Assembly: GCA_012522615.1 (NCBI GenBank)
Contig: JAAYKB010000066.1
Location: 1 to 10,611, forward strand
From: Clostridiales bacterium
GTDB lineage: Bacteria; Bacillota; Clostridia; Oscillospirales; Acutalibacteraceae
Direction of reading: 5' to 3'
Length of the DNA stretch: 10,611 bases
The translations under genes and the position numbers were made by a program. The notes beneath the pieces are model-generated. The model ran no database searches. It was not told the origin of the DNA and worked only from the letters and a program-made list of their open reading frames with translations. The stretch's first letter is position 1. Each line of letters begins with the position of its first letter. Shown here one piece after another: positions 1-7,184 of the stretch.

Positions 1-47
1 AAATTATATATTTCTACAAAAACTTTTTTTATTCGTCAGAATTTATT

Positions 48-73
48 TAAATTTATTAAATTTATGACGATAT
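48..73 (+). promoter_or_regulatory. Candidate sigma-D (sigma-28) flagellar promoter
   Basis: A TAAA at 48-51 is followed after 14 bases by GACGATAT at 66-73. The Bacillus sigma-D consensus is TAAA, about 15 bases, then GCCGATAT, so the -10 matches at 7 of 8 positions and the spacing is one base short of ideal. It would start a transcript near position 80, about 105 bases ahead of the HD-GYP gene, and could drive the whole che run. The surroundings are very AT-rich, which raises the chance of a coincidental -35. I see no convincing sigma-A promoter as an alternative. Confidence 0.4.
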
Positions 74-186
74 ATTTACTGAGTGGATATAAGCATTTAC
101 GGCTAAACGTTAGACATTTTTTAAAAATAGCGTTTTATGGAAAATTGTACTATATTCAACAACTTTATTCGTTGAGGAGTCATTAA

Positions 187-1251
187 ATGAGATTTGTACC
201 GTCGTCCTGTTTGAAACCGGGTATGATAATCGGCAAGGATTTATACGGAAGAAATAATGAGCTGATGCTGGCTGCAGGGAGGAAGCTAAGTAAAACCGAG
301 ATATCAAGGATTAGACATTTAAAGATTCAGGGGATATATATAACAGATAAGCTCTCGGAAGATATTGAAGTTATAGATGTTATCGATTCCTCACTGAAGA
401 ATAGTGCTGTCAGAGCAATAAAGAATGTTTTTCACACCACAAAAAACGGTGATTTTTCAAAGGAAAACTTCGTTGATTTAAAGCTGGTTGTCGACGAAAT
501 TATCGATAAGCTTATATCCAGCTCGGAAGTAATATTTAATATTATGGATTTAAAGGTATTTGACGACTATACATATTATCACTCTGTGAATGTCTTTATA
601 TTTTCTATAATTATCGGATATTCAATGAAGCTCAGTAAAGATGATTTGTATAATCTCGGGATGGGCGCGATTCTCCATGATATAGGCAAGGTGTTTGTGC
701 CCAGAAAGATTTTAGATAAAAAAGGAGAGCTTACGGACGAGGAGTTTGAAATAATGAAAAGCCATTCGGAAATGGGATGGAATTACTTGAGAAACAAATG
801 GAACATTTCAAACGATTCGATAATCGCCGTTTTGACACATCATGAAAAATGCAACGGCAGTGGTTATCCGTATAGCTTGAAATCGGAGAAAATACCTGAA
901 TTCGGAAAGATTGTCGCGATATCGGATGTTTATGACGCTCTCATCTCAGACAGGCCCTATCGGAAAGCAATACAGCCGTCGGAAGCAATGGAGTATGTTA
1001 TCGGGGGAGCCGGATTATACTTCGATCCGGATATCGTTAGTATTTTTTTCAAAAGGATTATGCCGTATCCGGTCGGAACAACTGTAAAGCTCAGCAACGG
1101 CTTGAAGGGAATCGTAGCTGAAAACAACCCGAATAACGGATTGCGCCCAAGAATCAAGATTATTTCCAAACAAGAACGTGATTGCTATTACATTGATTTA
1201 TACGACAGAAGTATGCTGAATGTAACGATTGTAGAATCTTTAGCAATATAA
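187..1251 (+). CDS. HD-GYP domain protein, probable cyclic-di-GMP phosphodiesterase
   Basis: This 354-residue cytoplasmic protein has no membrane segment. Residues 8-53 resemble the N-terminal segment often found on clostridial HD-GYP proteins (LKPGMIIGKDLY, then AAGRKLS). The HD-GYP domain covers about 125-290. It shows H132, the HDIGK motif at 164-168, H193, the pair H218/H219 followed by E220, the GYP signature at 226-228 and D247 in SDVYDAL, which are the expected metal ligands and signature. Residues 294-350 form a short C-terminal extension (YPVGTTVKLSNG). The family hydrolyses cyclic-di-GMP; activity here is inferred. The usual aspartate before the GYP signature is asparagine (N223). 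ATG is preceded by GAGGAG at 174-179, 7 bases upstream. It is first in the run, 30 bases before cheY, which suggests a role in setting cyclic-di-GMP for motility. Confidence 0.93.
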   Translation: MRFVPSSCLKPGMIIGKDLYGRNNELMLAAGRKLSKTEISRIRHLKIQGIYITDKLSEDIEVIDVIDSSLKNSAVRAIKNVFHTTKNGDFSKENFVDLKLVVDEIIDKLISSSEVIFNIMDLKVFDDYTYYHSVNVFIFSIIIGYSMKLSKDDLYNLGMGAILHDIGKVFVPRKILDKKGELTDEEFEIMKSHSEMGWNYLRNKWNISNDSIIAVLTHHEKCNGSGYPYSLKSEKIPEFGKIVAISDVYDALISDRPYRKAIQPSEAMEYVIGGAGLYFDPDIVSIFFKRIMPYPVGTTVKLSNGLKGIVAENNPNNGLRPRIKIISKQERDCYYIDLYDRSMLNVTIVESLAI

Positions 1252-1281
1252 AATTTTTTTAAATCATTGGAGGTTGTTCAT

Positions 1282-1647
1282 ATGAAACGAGTTTTGGTTG
1301 TTGATGATGCTGCATTTATGAGGCTTGTAATCAGGAAGCTTCTTGAAAAAAACGGTTTTGAGGTGGTAGCAGAGGCTGAAAACGGGGAAATCGGCGTCGA
1401 AAAATATAAGGAGTTAAGACCCGATCTGGTTACCATGGACATAACAATGCCGCAGGCGAACGGGATTGAAGCTTTAAAAAAGATTAGGGAGTTTGACGAT
1501 AAAGCAAAGGTCGTAATGATTTCCGCAATGGGTCAGGAGGTTATGGTCAAGGAAGCCATCCTTTACGGCGCAAAATCCTTCATCGTAAAGCCCTATAAGG
1601 AAGAACAGGTTATCGAGACCTTACAAAAAGTCTGCGTGATGGATTAA
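1282..1647 (+). CDS. cheY: Chemotaxis response regulator CheY
   Basis: This is a 121-residue stand-alone receiver domain with no output domain, the usual CheY size. It carries the acidic pair D8/D9, the phosphoacceptor D53 (in TMDITMP), S81 in the switch position (ISAMGQ) and the conserved K103 (VKPY). CheA-P would phosphorylate D53, and CheY-P then binds the flagellar switch (FliM/FliY-type proteins, not in this window). The start is ATG 1282, because GGAGG at 1269-1273 lies 8 bases ahead of it; an in-frame TTG at 1267 overlaps that ribosome binding site and is rejected. cheA follows after 23 bases. A receiver of this size could serve another kinase, but its place next to cheA makes CheY much the likeliest. 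Confidence 0.95.
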   Translation: MKRVLVVDDAAFMRLVIRKLLEKNGFEVVAEAENGEIGVEKYKELRPDLVTMDITMPQANGIEALKKIREFDDKAKVVMISAMGQEVMVKEAILYGAKSFIVKPYKEEQVIETLQKVCVMD

Positions 1648-1670
1648 CATTCAAGAGGGGAGGGTTTTCG

Positions 1671-3710
1671 TTGGCAAAACAAAACACCGGCGATCCATTG
1701 GTCGAGATGTTTATTTTCGAGACATCTCAGACTGTCGAGCTTCTTGAGCAGATTGTTCTGGACAGCGAGAGCGCGGGCGGTTTTTCCCGTGATGCCCTGA
1801 ATGAAACATTCAGGCTGGTACACACAATAAAAGGTTCATCCGCAATGATGAATTATAATGAAATATCCCTATTGTCCCACAAGATTGAAGACCTGTTTTC
1901 TTATATCAGGGAACGGGACAGCCTGAAATACGACAGCTCCTCACTTTCCGATTTGGTTTTGAGCGTGGTTGATTTCATAAAGTCGGAACTTGAAAAGCTG
2001 CGTGAAGGGATTGAACCGGACGGAAAACCCGACAAGCTTGCCAAGAAAATTGACGGCTTTATGAAAAGGCTTAAAAAGAATAACGGCTCTTCCACAGGCG
2101 CTTCATCATCTCCCGCGAAGGATGATACCAAGGAAAACATCGGCGGTTCGGGTGTAGTATACGAGGCGACAATATTCTTTGAAGACGGATGTCAAATGGA
2201 GAACATCCGGGCATTTGACGTGGTACATAGATTAAACGGCATAGCGTTGGTTATAAGCCATTTTCCGGTCGAACTGATTGAAAATGACCAATCCTCGGAA
2301 ACAATCAAAAAAGACGGGTTTAAGGTGATATTTAAATCCGAAAAAGAATTCGAGGATATACAAAATCTGCTGATGCGGACCCCTTTTTTAAAAGACATCA
2401 CGGTGAATGCGGTAAACGAGATGTTAGAACAACAGGGTGAGGATTCAAAAAAAGAGAAAAAAGCCGGTCAAAAAAACAATCAGGCAAAACAGGAACAAAA
2501 AAAAGAAACTGGCGTCAGTGAAATCCAATCACCTCTTACCAGCAATATCATCAGCGTGAATATCGTGAAGCTCGATAAGCTTCTGGATTTGGCGGGCGAA
2601 ATGGTAATCGCCGAGGCGATGCTTACCCACAATCCGGATTTAGCGGGATTAGAGCTTCCCAATTTCACAAAGACCGCACAGCATTTCAGAAAGATTATCG
2701 ACGAGCTTCAGGATCTTATCATGTCAATCCGAATGGTCCCCTTGACAATCACCTTCCAAAAAATGAACAGAATCGTTCACGACATGAATAAAAAGCTGGG
2801 CAAGGATACAAGGCTTGTTCTTATCGGAGAGGACACCGAGGTTGACAAAAATATCATAGAGCATATCTCGGACCCACTGATGCATCTGGTCAGAAATTCT
2901 ATTGATCACGGTATTGAGCCGAAAGAAGTCAGACTTAAAAAAGGCAAGCCCGAAGTCGGAACGATCACCCTCGAAGCCAGAAACGAAGGCAGCGAAGTGC
3001 TTATCATCGTACGCGACGACGGCAAAGGATTCGACAGACAGAAGATTCTTGAACATGCCAGAAATAAAAACCTTTTGTTTAAATCGGAAGATGAAATGAC
3101 GGACAAGGAGATTTATTCGCTTATATTCATGCCGGGATTCTCAACCAAGGATAAGGTGTCCGAATATTCCGGCAGGGGGGTCGGAATGGATGTTGTTATG
3201 AACAACATTCAGGCGATAGGCGGAACGGTACATATAGAAAACCAACCGGATGTCGGTTCGGCTATCACAATTAAAATCCCCTTGACCCTTGCGATAATAA
3301 CCGGAATGAATATAAAGGTTGGCGAATCAATCTATACAATTCCTATTAAAGAGGTAAAAGAATCGTTCAGACCGAAACAATCTGACATAATAGTTGACCC
3401 AGACGGCAATGAAATGGTTATGGTAAGGGGGGAATGCTATCCGATATTCAGGCTTCATGAGCGTTTCAATGTAAAAACCGATATTACAGACTTTGAAGAC
3501 GGTATTTTTGTTATGGTCGAGCATGACAACAAGTTTCTTTGTATTTTTGCGGATTGCCTTCTGGGACAGCAGCAGGTTGTGGTTAAGGCATTGCCGAATT
3601 ATATTACCGGCGTAAAGAAAATCAGATGTGTAGCGGGATGTACCCTTCTTGGGGACGGCAGCATAAGTCTTATTATCAATGTTCGGGATTTATTAAGTCT
3701 TAGCAGGTAA
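1671..3710 (+). CDS. cheA: Chemotaxis histidine kinase CheA
   Basis: CheA is the array kinase that autophosphorylates and passes phosphate to CheY and CheB. The 679-residue protein has the full domain order. P1 (Hpt) is about 1-135 with phosphorylated H51 in HTIKGSS. A single P2-like response-regulator docking domain lies about 162-252 (FFEDGCQMENIRAFDVVHRL). A lysine- and glutamine-rich linker covers 254-285. P3 dimerisation is about 290-355. The P4 ATPase spans about 356-535 with the N box (LVRNSIDHGIE, 406-416), DDGKGFD at 449-455 and GRGVGMD at 501-507. P5, CheW-like, is 536-679. The start is TTG 1671: GGGGAGGG at 1657-1664 sits 6 bases ahead and no better start lies nearby. The receptor gene follows after 33 bases. 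All catalytic motifs are intact. Confidence 0.97.
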   Translation: MAKQNTGDPLVEMFIFETSQTVELLEQIVLDSESAGGFSRDALNETFRLVHTIKGSSAMMNYNEISLLSHKIEDLFSYIRERDSLKYDSSSLSDLVLSVVDFIKSELEKLREGIEPDGKPDKLAKKIDGFMKRLKKNNGSSTGASSSPAKDDTKENIGGSGVVYEATIFFEDGCQMENIRAFDVVHRLNGIALVISHFPVELIENDQSSETIKKDGFKVIFKSEKEFEDIQNLLMRTPFLKDITVNAVNEMLEQQGEDSKKEKKAGQKNNQAKQEQKKETGVSEIQSPLTSNIISVNIVKLDKLLDLAGEMVIAEAMLTHNPDLAGLELPNFTKTAQHFRKIIDELQDLIMSIRMVPLTITFQKMNRIVHDMNKKLGKDTRLVLIGEDTEVDKNIIEHISDPLMHLVRNSIDHGIEPKEVRLKKGKPEVGTITLEARNEGSEVLIIVRDDGKGFDRQKILEHARNKNLLFKSEDEMTDKEIYSLIFMPGFSTKDKVSEYSGRGVGMDVVMNNIQAIGGTVHIENQPDVGSAITIKIPLTLAIITGMNIKVGESIYTIPIKEVKESFRPKQSDIIVDPDGNEMVMVRGECYPIFRLHERFNVKTDITDFEDGIFVMVEHDNKFLCIFADCLLGQQQVVVKALPNYITGVKKIRCVAGCTLLGDGSISLIINVRDLLSLSR

Positions 3711-3743
3711 TATCAAAATAATAAATAATTAGGGGTGTTAACA

Positions 3744-5708
3744 GTGAAGTGGTTTCACAACATGAAAGTCATTCTTAAGCTGACCTTAAGTTGCACCTTC
3801 ATAACACTTGCTGCGGTAATCGTGCTCGGCATTGTCAGTTACTTTTCTGCTTCGCAGAGTCTGCACCAAAGGATTAACGAGAGCCTCAAAAACCGCGCCG
3901 TAGATTGCAGCAGTGCTGTAGAGAAAGAAATTGCTGTAATGAAAGCGCAATTAGAAGGCGTCGCCCTAAGACCCGCAGTGCAATCAATGCTGTGGGACAA
4001 TCAAAAGCCGGATTTGAAATCAGGCATGGAGAGGTATGGGTATCTTAATATCGGAGTGGCCGACAAAAACGGAAACATCAGATTTGTGGATGAGAGAACC
4101 GATAATATTTCCGACAAGGAATATTTTCAAAAGGCGCTAAAAGGGGAATTTGTAATTTCCGAGCTTATTGACGATGAGGTAACGGGAGAAAGCGTATATA
4201 CCTTCTCGACTCCGTTAGTCACTGAAAGCGGTATCCAAGGTGCGGTTGTAGCGGTTATTGATAACTCTGTTTTCAGCAATATGATTAAATCAATAAAAGA
4301 GGCAAAGACCGGATATGCTTTTATACTTAACAGTCCGGGTGTTGTCACGGGTCACCCGAACCATGAACTTGTGCTTACAAGAAACAGTGTTTTTAATGAT
4401 ATTAAACAAGATGCTCGCCTGCAGCAGCTTTACGATATGCAAGTTAAGATAATCAGAGGGGAAACCGGCGTCGGGGAATACTTTTACAACGGTGCATCAA
4501 AGTATATGTCATATGCTCCTGTCTCCGACACGGGCTTGTTCTTAGCGATATCCGCTCCCAAAGACGAAATGTTTAAAAGTGTTTATGATTTGGCAAGAAG
4601 AATAATAATTATCGGTACCGCGTCGGTTTTGGCAACCGCTTTCGTCAGTTATTTATTGTCATTATTCTTTATAACAAAGCGGGTTAAAAAGCTTGAGAAA
4701 GCTGCGGAACTGATAGCGGACGGGGATCTTAATATTGATGTAAAAGACGAAGCTCGTGATGAAATCGGCAACCTCGCGAGATCGTTTATAAAGATGACCG
4801 ATAATCTCAATGAAATCATAACAATAATAAATAATGCGTCCGAGGAGGTTTCCTCGGGTTCAAAACAGGTATCGGATTCCAGCATGGCGTTATCCCAGGG
4901 GGCTGCCGAGCAGGCGAGCTCGATTGAGGAGCTTACCGCGTCTCTCGAAGAAATATTGTCGCAAACAAATCAAAACGCACAGAACGCCGAATCGGCAAAC
5001 GAGATTGCGGATAATGCCAAGCTCAATGCCGACAAGGGCAACAGTCAAATGACGCAGATGCTGGGCGCCATGGATGAAATCAACAGCTCCTCAAGCAATA
5101 TATCAAAAATCATAAAGGTTATTGACGATATCGCGTTCCAGACAAATATCCTCGCGCTGAATGCCGCGGTTGAGGCCGCAAGAGCCGGTCAGTACGGCAA
5201 GGGCTTTGCCGTCGTTGCCGAAGAGGTCAGAAATCTTGCCGCCAGATCGGCAAACGCCGCCAAAGAAACGACCGCATTAATTGAAAACTCCATAAAAAAG
5301 GTTGAGGATGGAACAAAAATCGCAAATGATACTGCCGCGGCCCTGGAGGAGATTGTGAAGGATGCTTCGAAGGTTGCCGAGCTGGTTAAGGATATCGCAA
5401 CGGCGTCGGGCGAACAGGCAGCCGGAATCTCACAGATAAACCAGGGAATCATGCAGGTATCGCAGGTTGTCCAGACCAACTCAGCTACATCCGAAGAGGC
5501 GGCTGCCGCGAGTGAAGAGCTGGCGGGACAGGCCGACATGCTCAAGGAGCAGGTGAGGCGGTTTAAAATCAAGAAATCTGCCGATTTAGGATTTAAAGAC
5601 ACAAACAAAAGCGATACGGTTTCCAAAGCCGAACCCCAAGAAAAAAGCAGCGATTCTAAAGAGAAAAAGAAAATAAAGCTGAAAGATAACGAATTTGCAA
5701 ACTTTTAA
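3744..5708 (+). CDS. mcp: Methyl-accepting chemotaxis protein with double Cache sensor
   Basis: This 654-residue transmembrane chemoreceptor has a short cytoplasmic N terminus (MKWFHNMK), TM1 at about 11-34, an extracellular double-Cache-type sensor at about 35-284, TM2 at about 286-310, HAMP at about 311-362, and a long cytoplasmic coiled-coil signalling domain. Its conserved tip is at about 463-499 (IAFQTNILALNAAVEAAR). Likely adaptation sites lie in Q/E-rich segments such as QGAAEQASSIEE (385-396) and SEEAAAASEE (583-592). The amino-acid-binding signature known from some dCache receptors is not evident, so the ligand is unknown. A charged tail (about 609-654) ends in EFANF, which fits the CheR-docking pentapeptide pattern. 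The start is GTG 3744, 6 bases after AGGGGTG; the in-frame GTG at 3735 overlaps that ribosome binding site. It is probably not the organism's only receptor. Confidence 0.96.
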   Translation: MKWFHNMKVILKLTLSCTFITLAAVIVLGIVSYFSASQSLHQRINESLKNRAVDCSSAVEKEIAVMKAQLEGVALRPAVQSMLWDNQKPDLKSGMERYGYLNIGVADKNGNIRFVDERTDNISDKEYFQKALKGEFVISELIDDEVTGESVYTFSTPLVTESGIQGAVVAVIDNSVFSNMIKSIKEAKTGYAFILNSPGVVTGHPNHELVLTRNSVFNDIKQDARLQQLYDMQVKIIRGETGVGEYFYNGASKYMSYAPVSDTGLFLAISAPKDEMFKSVYDLARRIIIIGTASVLATAFVSYLLSLFFITKRVKKLEKAAELIADGDLNIDVKDEARDEIGNLARSFIKMTDNLNEIITIINNASEEVSSGSKQVSDSSMALSQGAAEQASSIEELTASLEEILSQTNQNAQNAESANEIADNAKLNADKGNSQMTQMLGAMDEINSSSSNISKIIKVIDDIAFQTNILALNAAVEAARAGQYGKGFAVVAEEVRNLAARSANAAKETTALIENSIKKVEDGTKIANDTAAALEEIVKDASKVAELVKDIATASGEQAAGISQINQGIMQVSQVVQTNSATSEEAAAASEELAGQADMLKEQVRRFKIKKSADLGFKDTNKSDTVSKAEPQEKSSDSKEKKKIKLKDNEFANF

Positions 5709-5740
5709 TTAGCAGTCAGCAAAAGAAAGGGATGGATCTG

Positions 5741-6238
5741 ATGACCGATACAAAGATTCTCGAACAGATTGGTCAGGAAGAAGATACCCAGAAAGGAAAG
5801 TTTCTGACCTTCAGTTTGGGTAATGAAAGCTATGGGCTCGAAATCAAGTATGTAACCGAGATTATTGGTATTCAGCCTATAACAGAAGTCCCTGAACTGC
5901 CGGAATACATAAGAGGAATAATCAACTTAAGAGGCAAGATTATTCCAGTAATGGACGTAAGGGTGAGGTTTAAAAAGCCCTTTAACGAGTACAACGAAAG
6001 AACCTGTATTATTGTAATTGATGTTAAGGATACATCGCTTGGATTGATTGTTGACATGGTGTCGGAGGTGCTGCCAATCTCAGATGAGAATATTGCCCCT
6101 CCGCCCGACATCAACAAATCGGCAGGCAATAGGTTTGTTAAGGGAATAGGCAAGGTAGGAAGCGATGTCAAGCTGCTTTTGGATTGCGAGATGTTTCTGC
6201 AAGAGGATGATATAATCGCGATTGAAAAGGCGACCTAA
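5741..6238 (+). CDS. cheW: Chemotaxis coupling protein CheW
   Basis: CheW is the adaptor that links receptor tips to the P5 domain of CheA. The protein is 165 residues, of normal length, with a single CheW-like SH3-type fold from about residue 18 to 162. The signature GIINLRGKIIPVMDVR (59-74) is intact, including R64, which corresponds to the arginine known to matter for CheA and receptor binding. There is no receiver domain, so it is CheW and not CheV. I chose ATG 5741 because AAAGGG at 5726-5731 is 9 bases ahead; the in-frame ATG at 5732 directly abuts that ribosome binding site. It closes the cheY-cheA-mcp-cheW signalling block, and the next 101 bases hold a strong palindrome. Confidence 0.96.
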   Translation: MTDTKILEQIGQEEDTQKGKFLTFSLGNESYGLEIKYVTEIIGIQPITEVPELPEYIRGIINLRGKIIPVMDVRVRFKKPFNEYNERTCIIVIDVKDTSLGLIVDMVSEVLPISDENIAPPPDINKSAGNRFVKGIGKVGSDVKLLLDCEMFLQEDDIIAIEKAT

Positions 6239-6260
6239 AGCCTGATTGCGGTACTTTGGT

Positions 6261-6306
6261 TACATGCACCACTGAATAGAAAACACCTTATTCAGTGGTG
6301 CATGTA
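6261..6306. repeat. Perfect 18-bp inverted repeat between cheW and cheR
   Basis: The left arm TACATGCACCACTGAATA (6261-6278) and the right arm TATTCAGTGGTGCATGTA (6289-6306) are exact reverse complements, separated by 10 bases. G-U pairs at both ends (6260/6307 and 6279/6288) could extend an RNA stem to 20 pairs. No T-tract follows either arm; the sequence continues GACTATATAG, so this is not a standard intrinsic terminator. It begins 22 bases after the cheW stop and ends 33 bases before the cheR start. No second copy of the arm is seen in the window. It could be an RNA processing or stability hairpin, an attenuator, an operator, or a dispersed palindromic repeat. Confidence 0.9.
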
Positions 6307-6339
6307 GACTATATAGAAACATTTGAAGGGCAAGTAAAT

Positions 6340-7152
6340 ATGATTACGATAACCGAAAATGAATTTCAAAAAATCGCGCGGTTTGTTAAAGAGAATTACG
6401 GAATACACCTAAAGATTGAAAAGATATCTTTGGTAATGGGCAGGCTGCAAAGCGAGCTTAGTAAAAAGAATTTTACAAGCTTTTCGCAGTACTATGATTA
6501 TGTCGTAAATGACGAGACGGGAAGGGCCGCCAATGAGCTTATCGACAGAATATCGACCAACCATACATATTTTATGAGGGAGAAAGAGCATTTTAGATTT
6601 TTTGAAGAGCAAGTGCTTCCGTATTTTGCCGAACATAAAAAAGAAAACAGCCTGCGGCTTTGGAGCGCAGGCTGTTCCACCGGTGAAGAGCCATATACAT
6701 TGGCAATGATACTGAGCGATTTTGAAAGCAAAAAAAAGGTGTGGAATGAAACAAAAATACTCGCAACGGATATATCGGAAAAGGTGCTGACAAAGGCAGA
6801 ACTCGGGATGTACACAAGTCAAAGCGTCTCGGTGCTCCCGAGCATATGGAGACTAAACTATATGAGCAAATGTGAGGAGGATAAATTCAAGATTAACGAT
6901 AGCATAAAAAACAAAATACTGTTTACAAAATTCAACCTTATGGATGAATTCCCGTTCAAAAGGAGGTTTCACACAATTTTCTGCCGAAATGTTATGATTT
7001 ACTTCGAAAGCAAAACAAGAATCGCGCTTGTAAACAAGTTTTATAACGCGCTCGAAACCGGAGGCTATCTGTTTATCGGCCAGTCGGAATCCATAATCAG
7101 AAACGACAGCGCTTTTAAGTACATTATGCCCTCGGTTTACAGAAAGGTATAA
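6340..7152 (+). CDS. cheR: Chemoreceptor glutamate methyltransferase CheR
   Basis: CheR uses S-adenosylmethionine to methylate receptor glutamates during adaptation. The 270-residue protein, a usual length, has the N-terminal helical CheR domain (about 5-60, with GIHLKIEKISLVMGRL at 21-36), the TNHTYFMRE segment at 73-81, the SAM-binding motif SAGCSTGEEPYTLAM at 109-123, a beta subdomain at about 160-200 that in relatives can bind receptor C-terminal pentapeptides, and CRNVMIYF at 215-222. The start is ATG 6340, with AAGGG at 6326-6330 nine bases ahead. In-frame GTG codons at 6295 and 6298 would extend it by 14-15 residues, but they lie inside the right arm of the palindrome and lack a ribosome binding site. 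cheB follows after 32 bases. Confidence 0.96.
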   Translation: MITITENEFQKIARFVKENYGIHLKIEKISLVMGRLQSELSKKNFTSFSQYYDYVVNDETGRAANELIDRISTNHTYFMREKEHFRFFEEQVLPYFAEHKKENSLRLWSAGCSTGEEPYTLAMILSDFESKKKVWNETKILATDISEKVLTKAELGMYTSQSVSVLPSIWRLNYMSKCEEDKFKINDSIKNKILFTKFNLMDEFPFKRRFHTIFCRNVMIYFESKTRIALVNKFYNALETGGYLFIGQSESIIRNDSAFKYIMPSVYRKV

Positions 7153-7184
7153 CCGCCCGATCAACTTGAAAAGAGGTTAAACAC

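Noticed and set aside
22..30. T-run near the window start as a terminator of an upstream gene
   Set aside because: No inverted repeat precedes it inside the window, and the bases further upstream are not available.
74..186. Cyclic-di-GMP riboswitch in the leader of the HD-GYP gene
   Set aside because: The leader is a natural place for one, but I find no conserved GEMM core or stable multi-stem fold, only short AT-rich pairings.
1254..1260. Run of seven T after the HD-GYP gene as a terminator tail
   Set aside because: No GC-rich stem precedes it; the bases before it are the AT-rich end of the coding sequence, and cheY follows at once.
5189..5626. Long minus-strand open frame opposite the receptor gene (145 codons)
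   Set aside because: It lies opposite the conserved receptor signalling domain, has a composition expected of a shadow frame, and has no ribosome binding site evidence or recognisable domain.
6261..6306. Palindrome as an intrinsic terminator
   Set aside because: Neither arm is followed by a run of T on its strand, and the next gene is in the same pathway and direction.
6295..6339. Upstream GTG starts that would lengthen CheR by 14-15 residues
   Set aside because: They lie within the right arm of the palindrome and have no ribosome binding site, while ATG 6340 has AAGGG at good spacing and gives the usual CheR N terminus.
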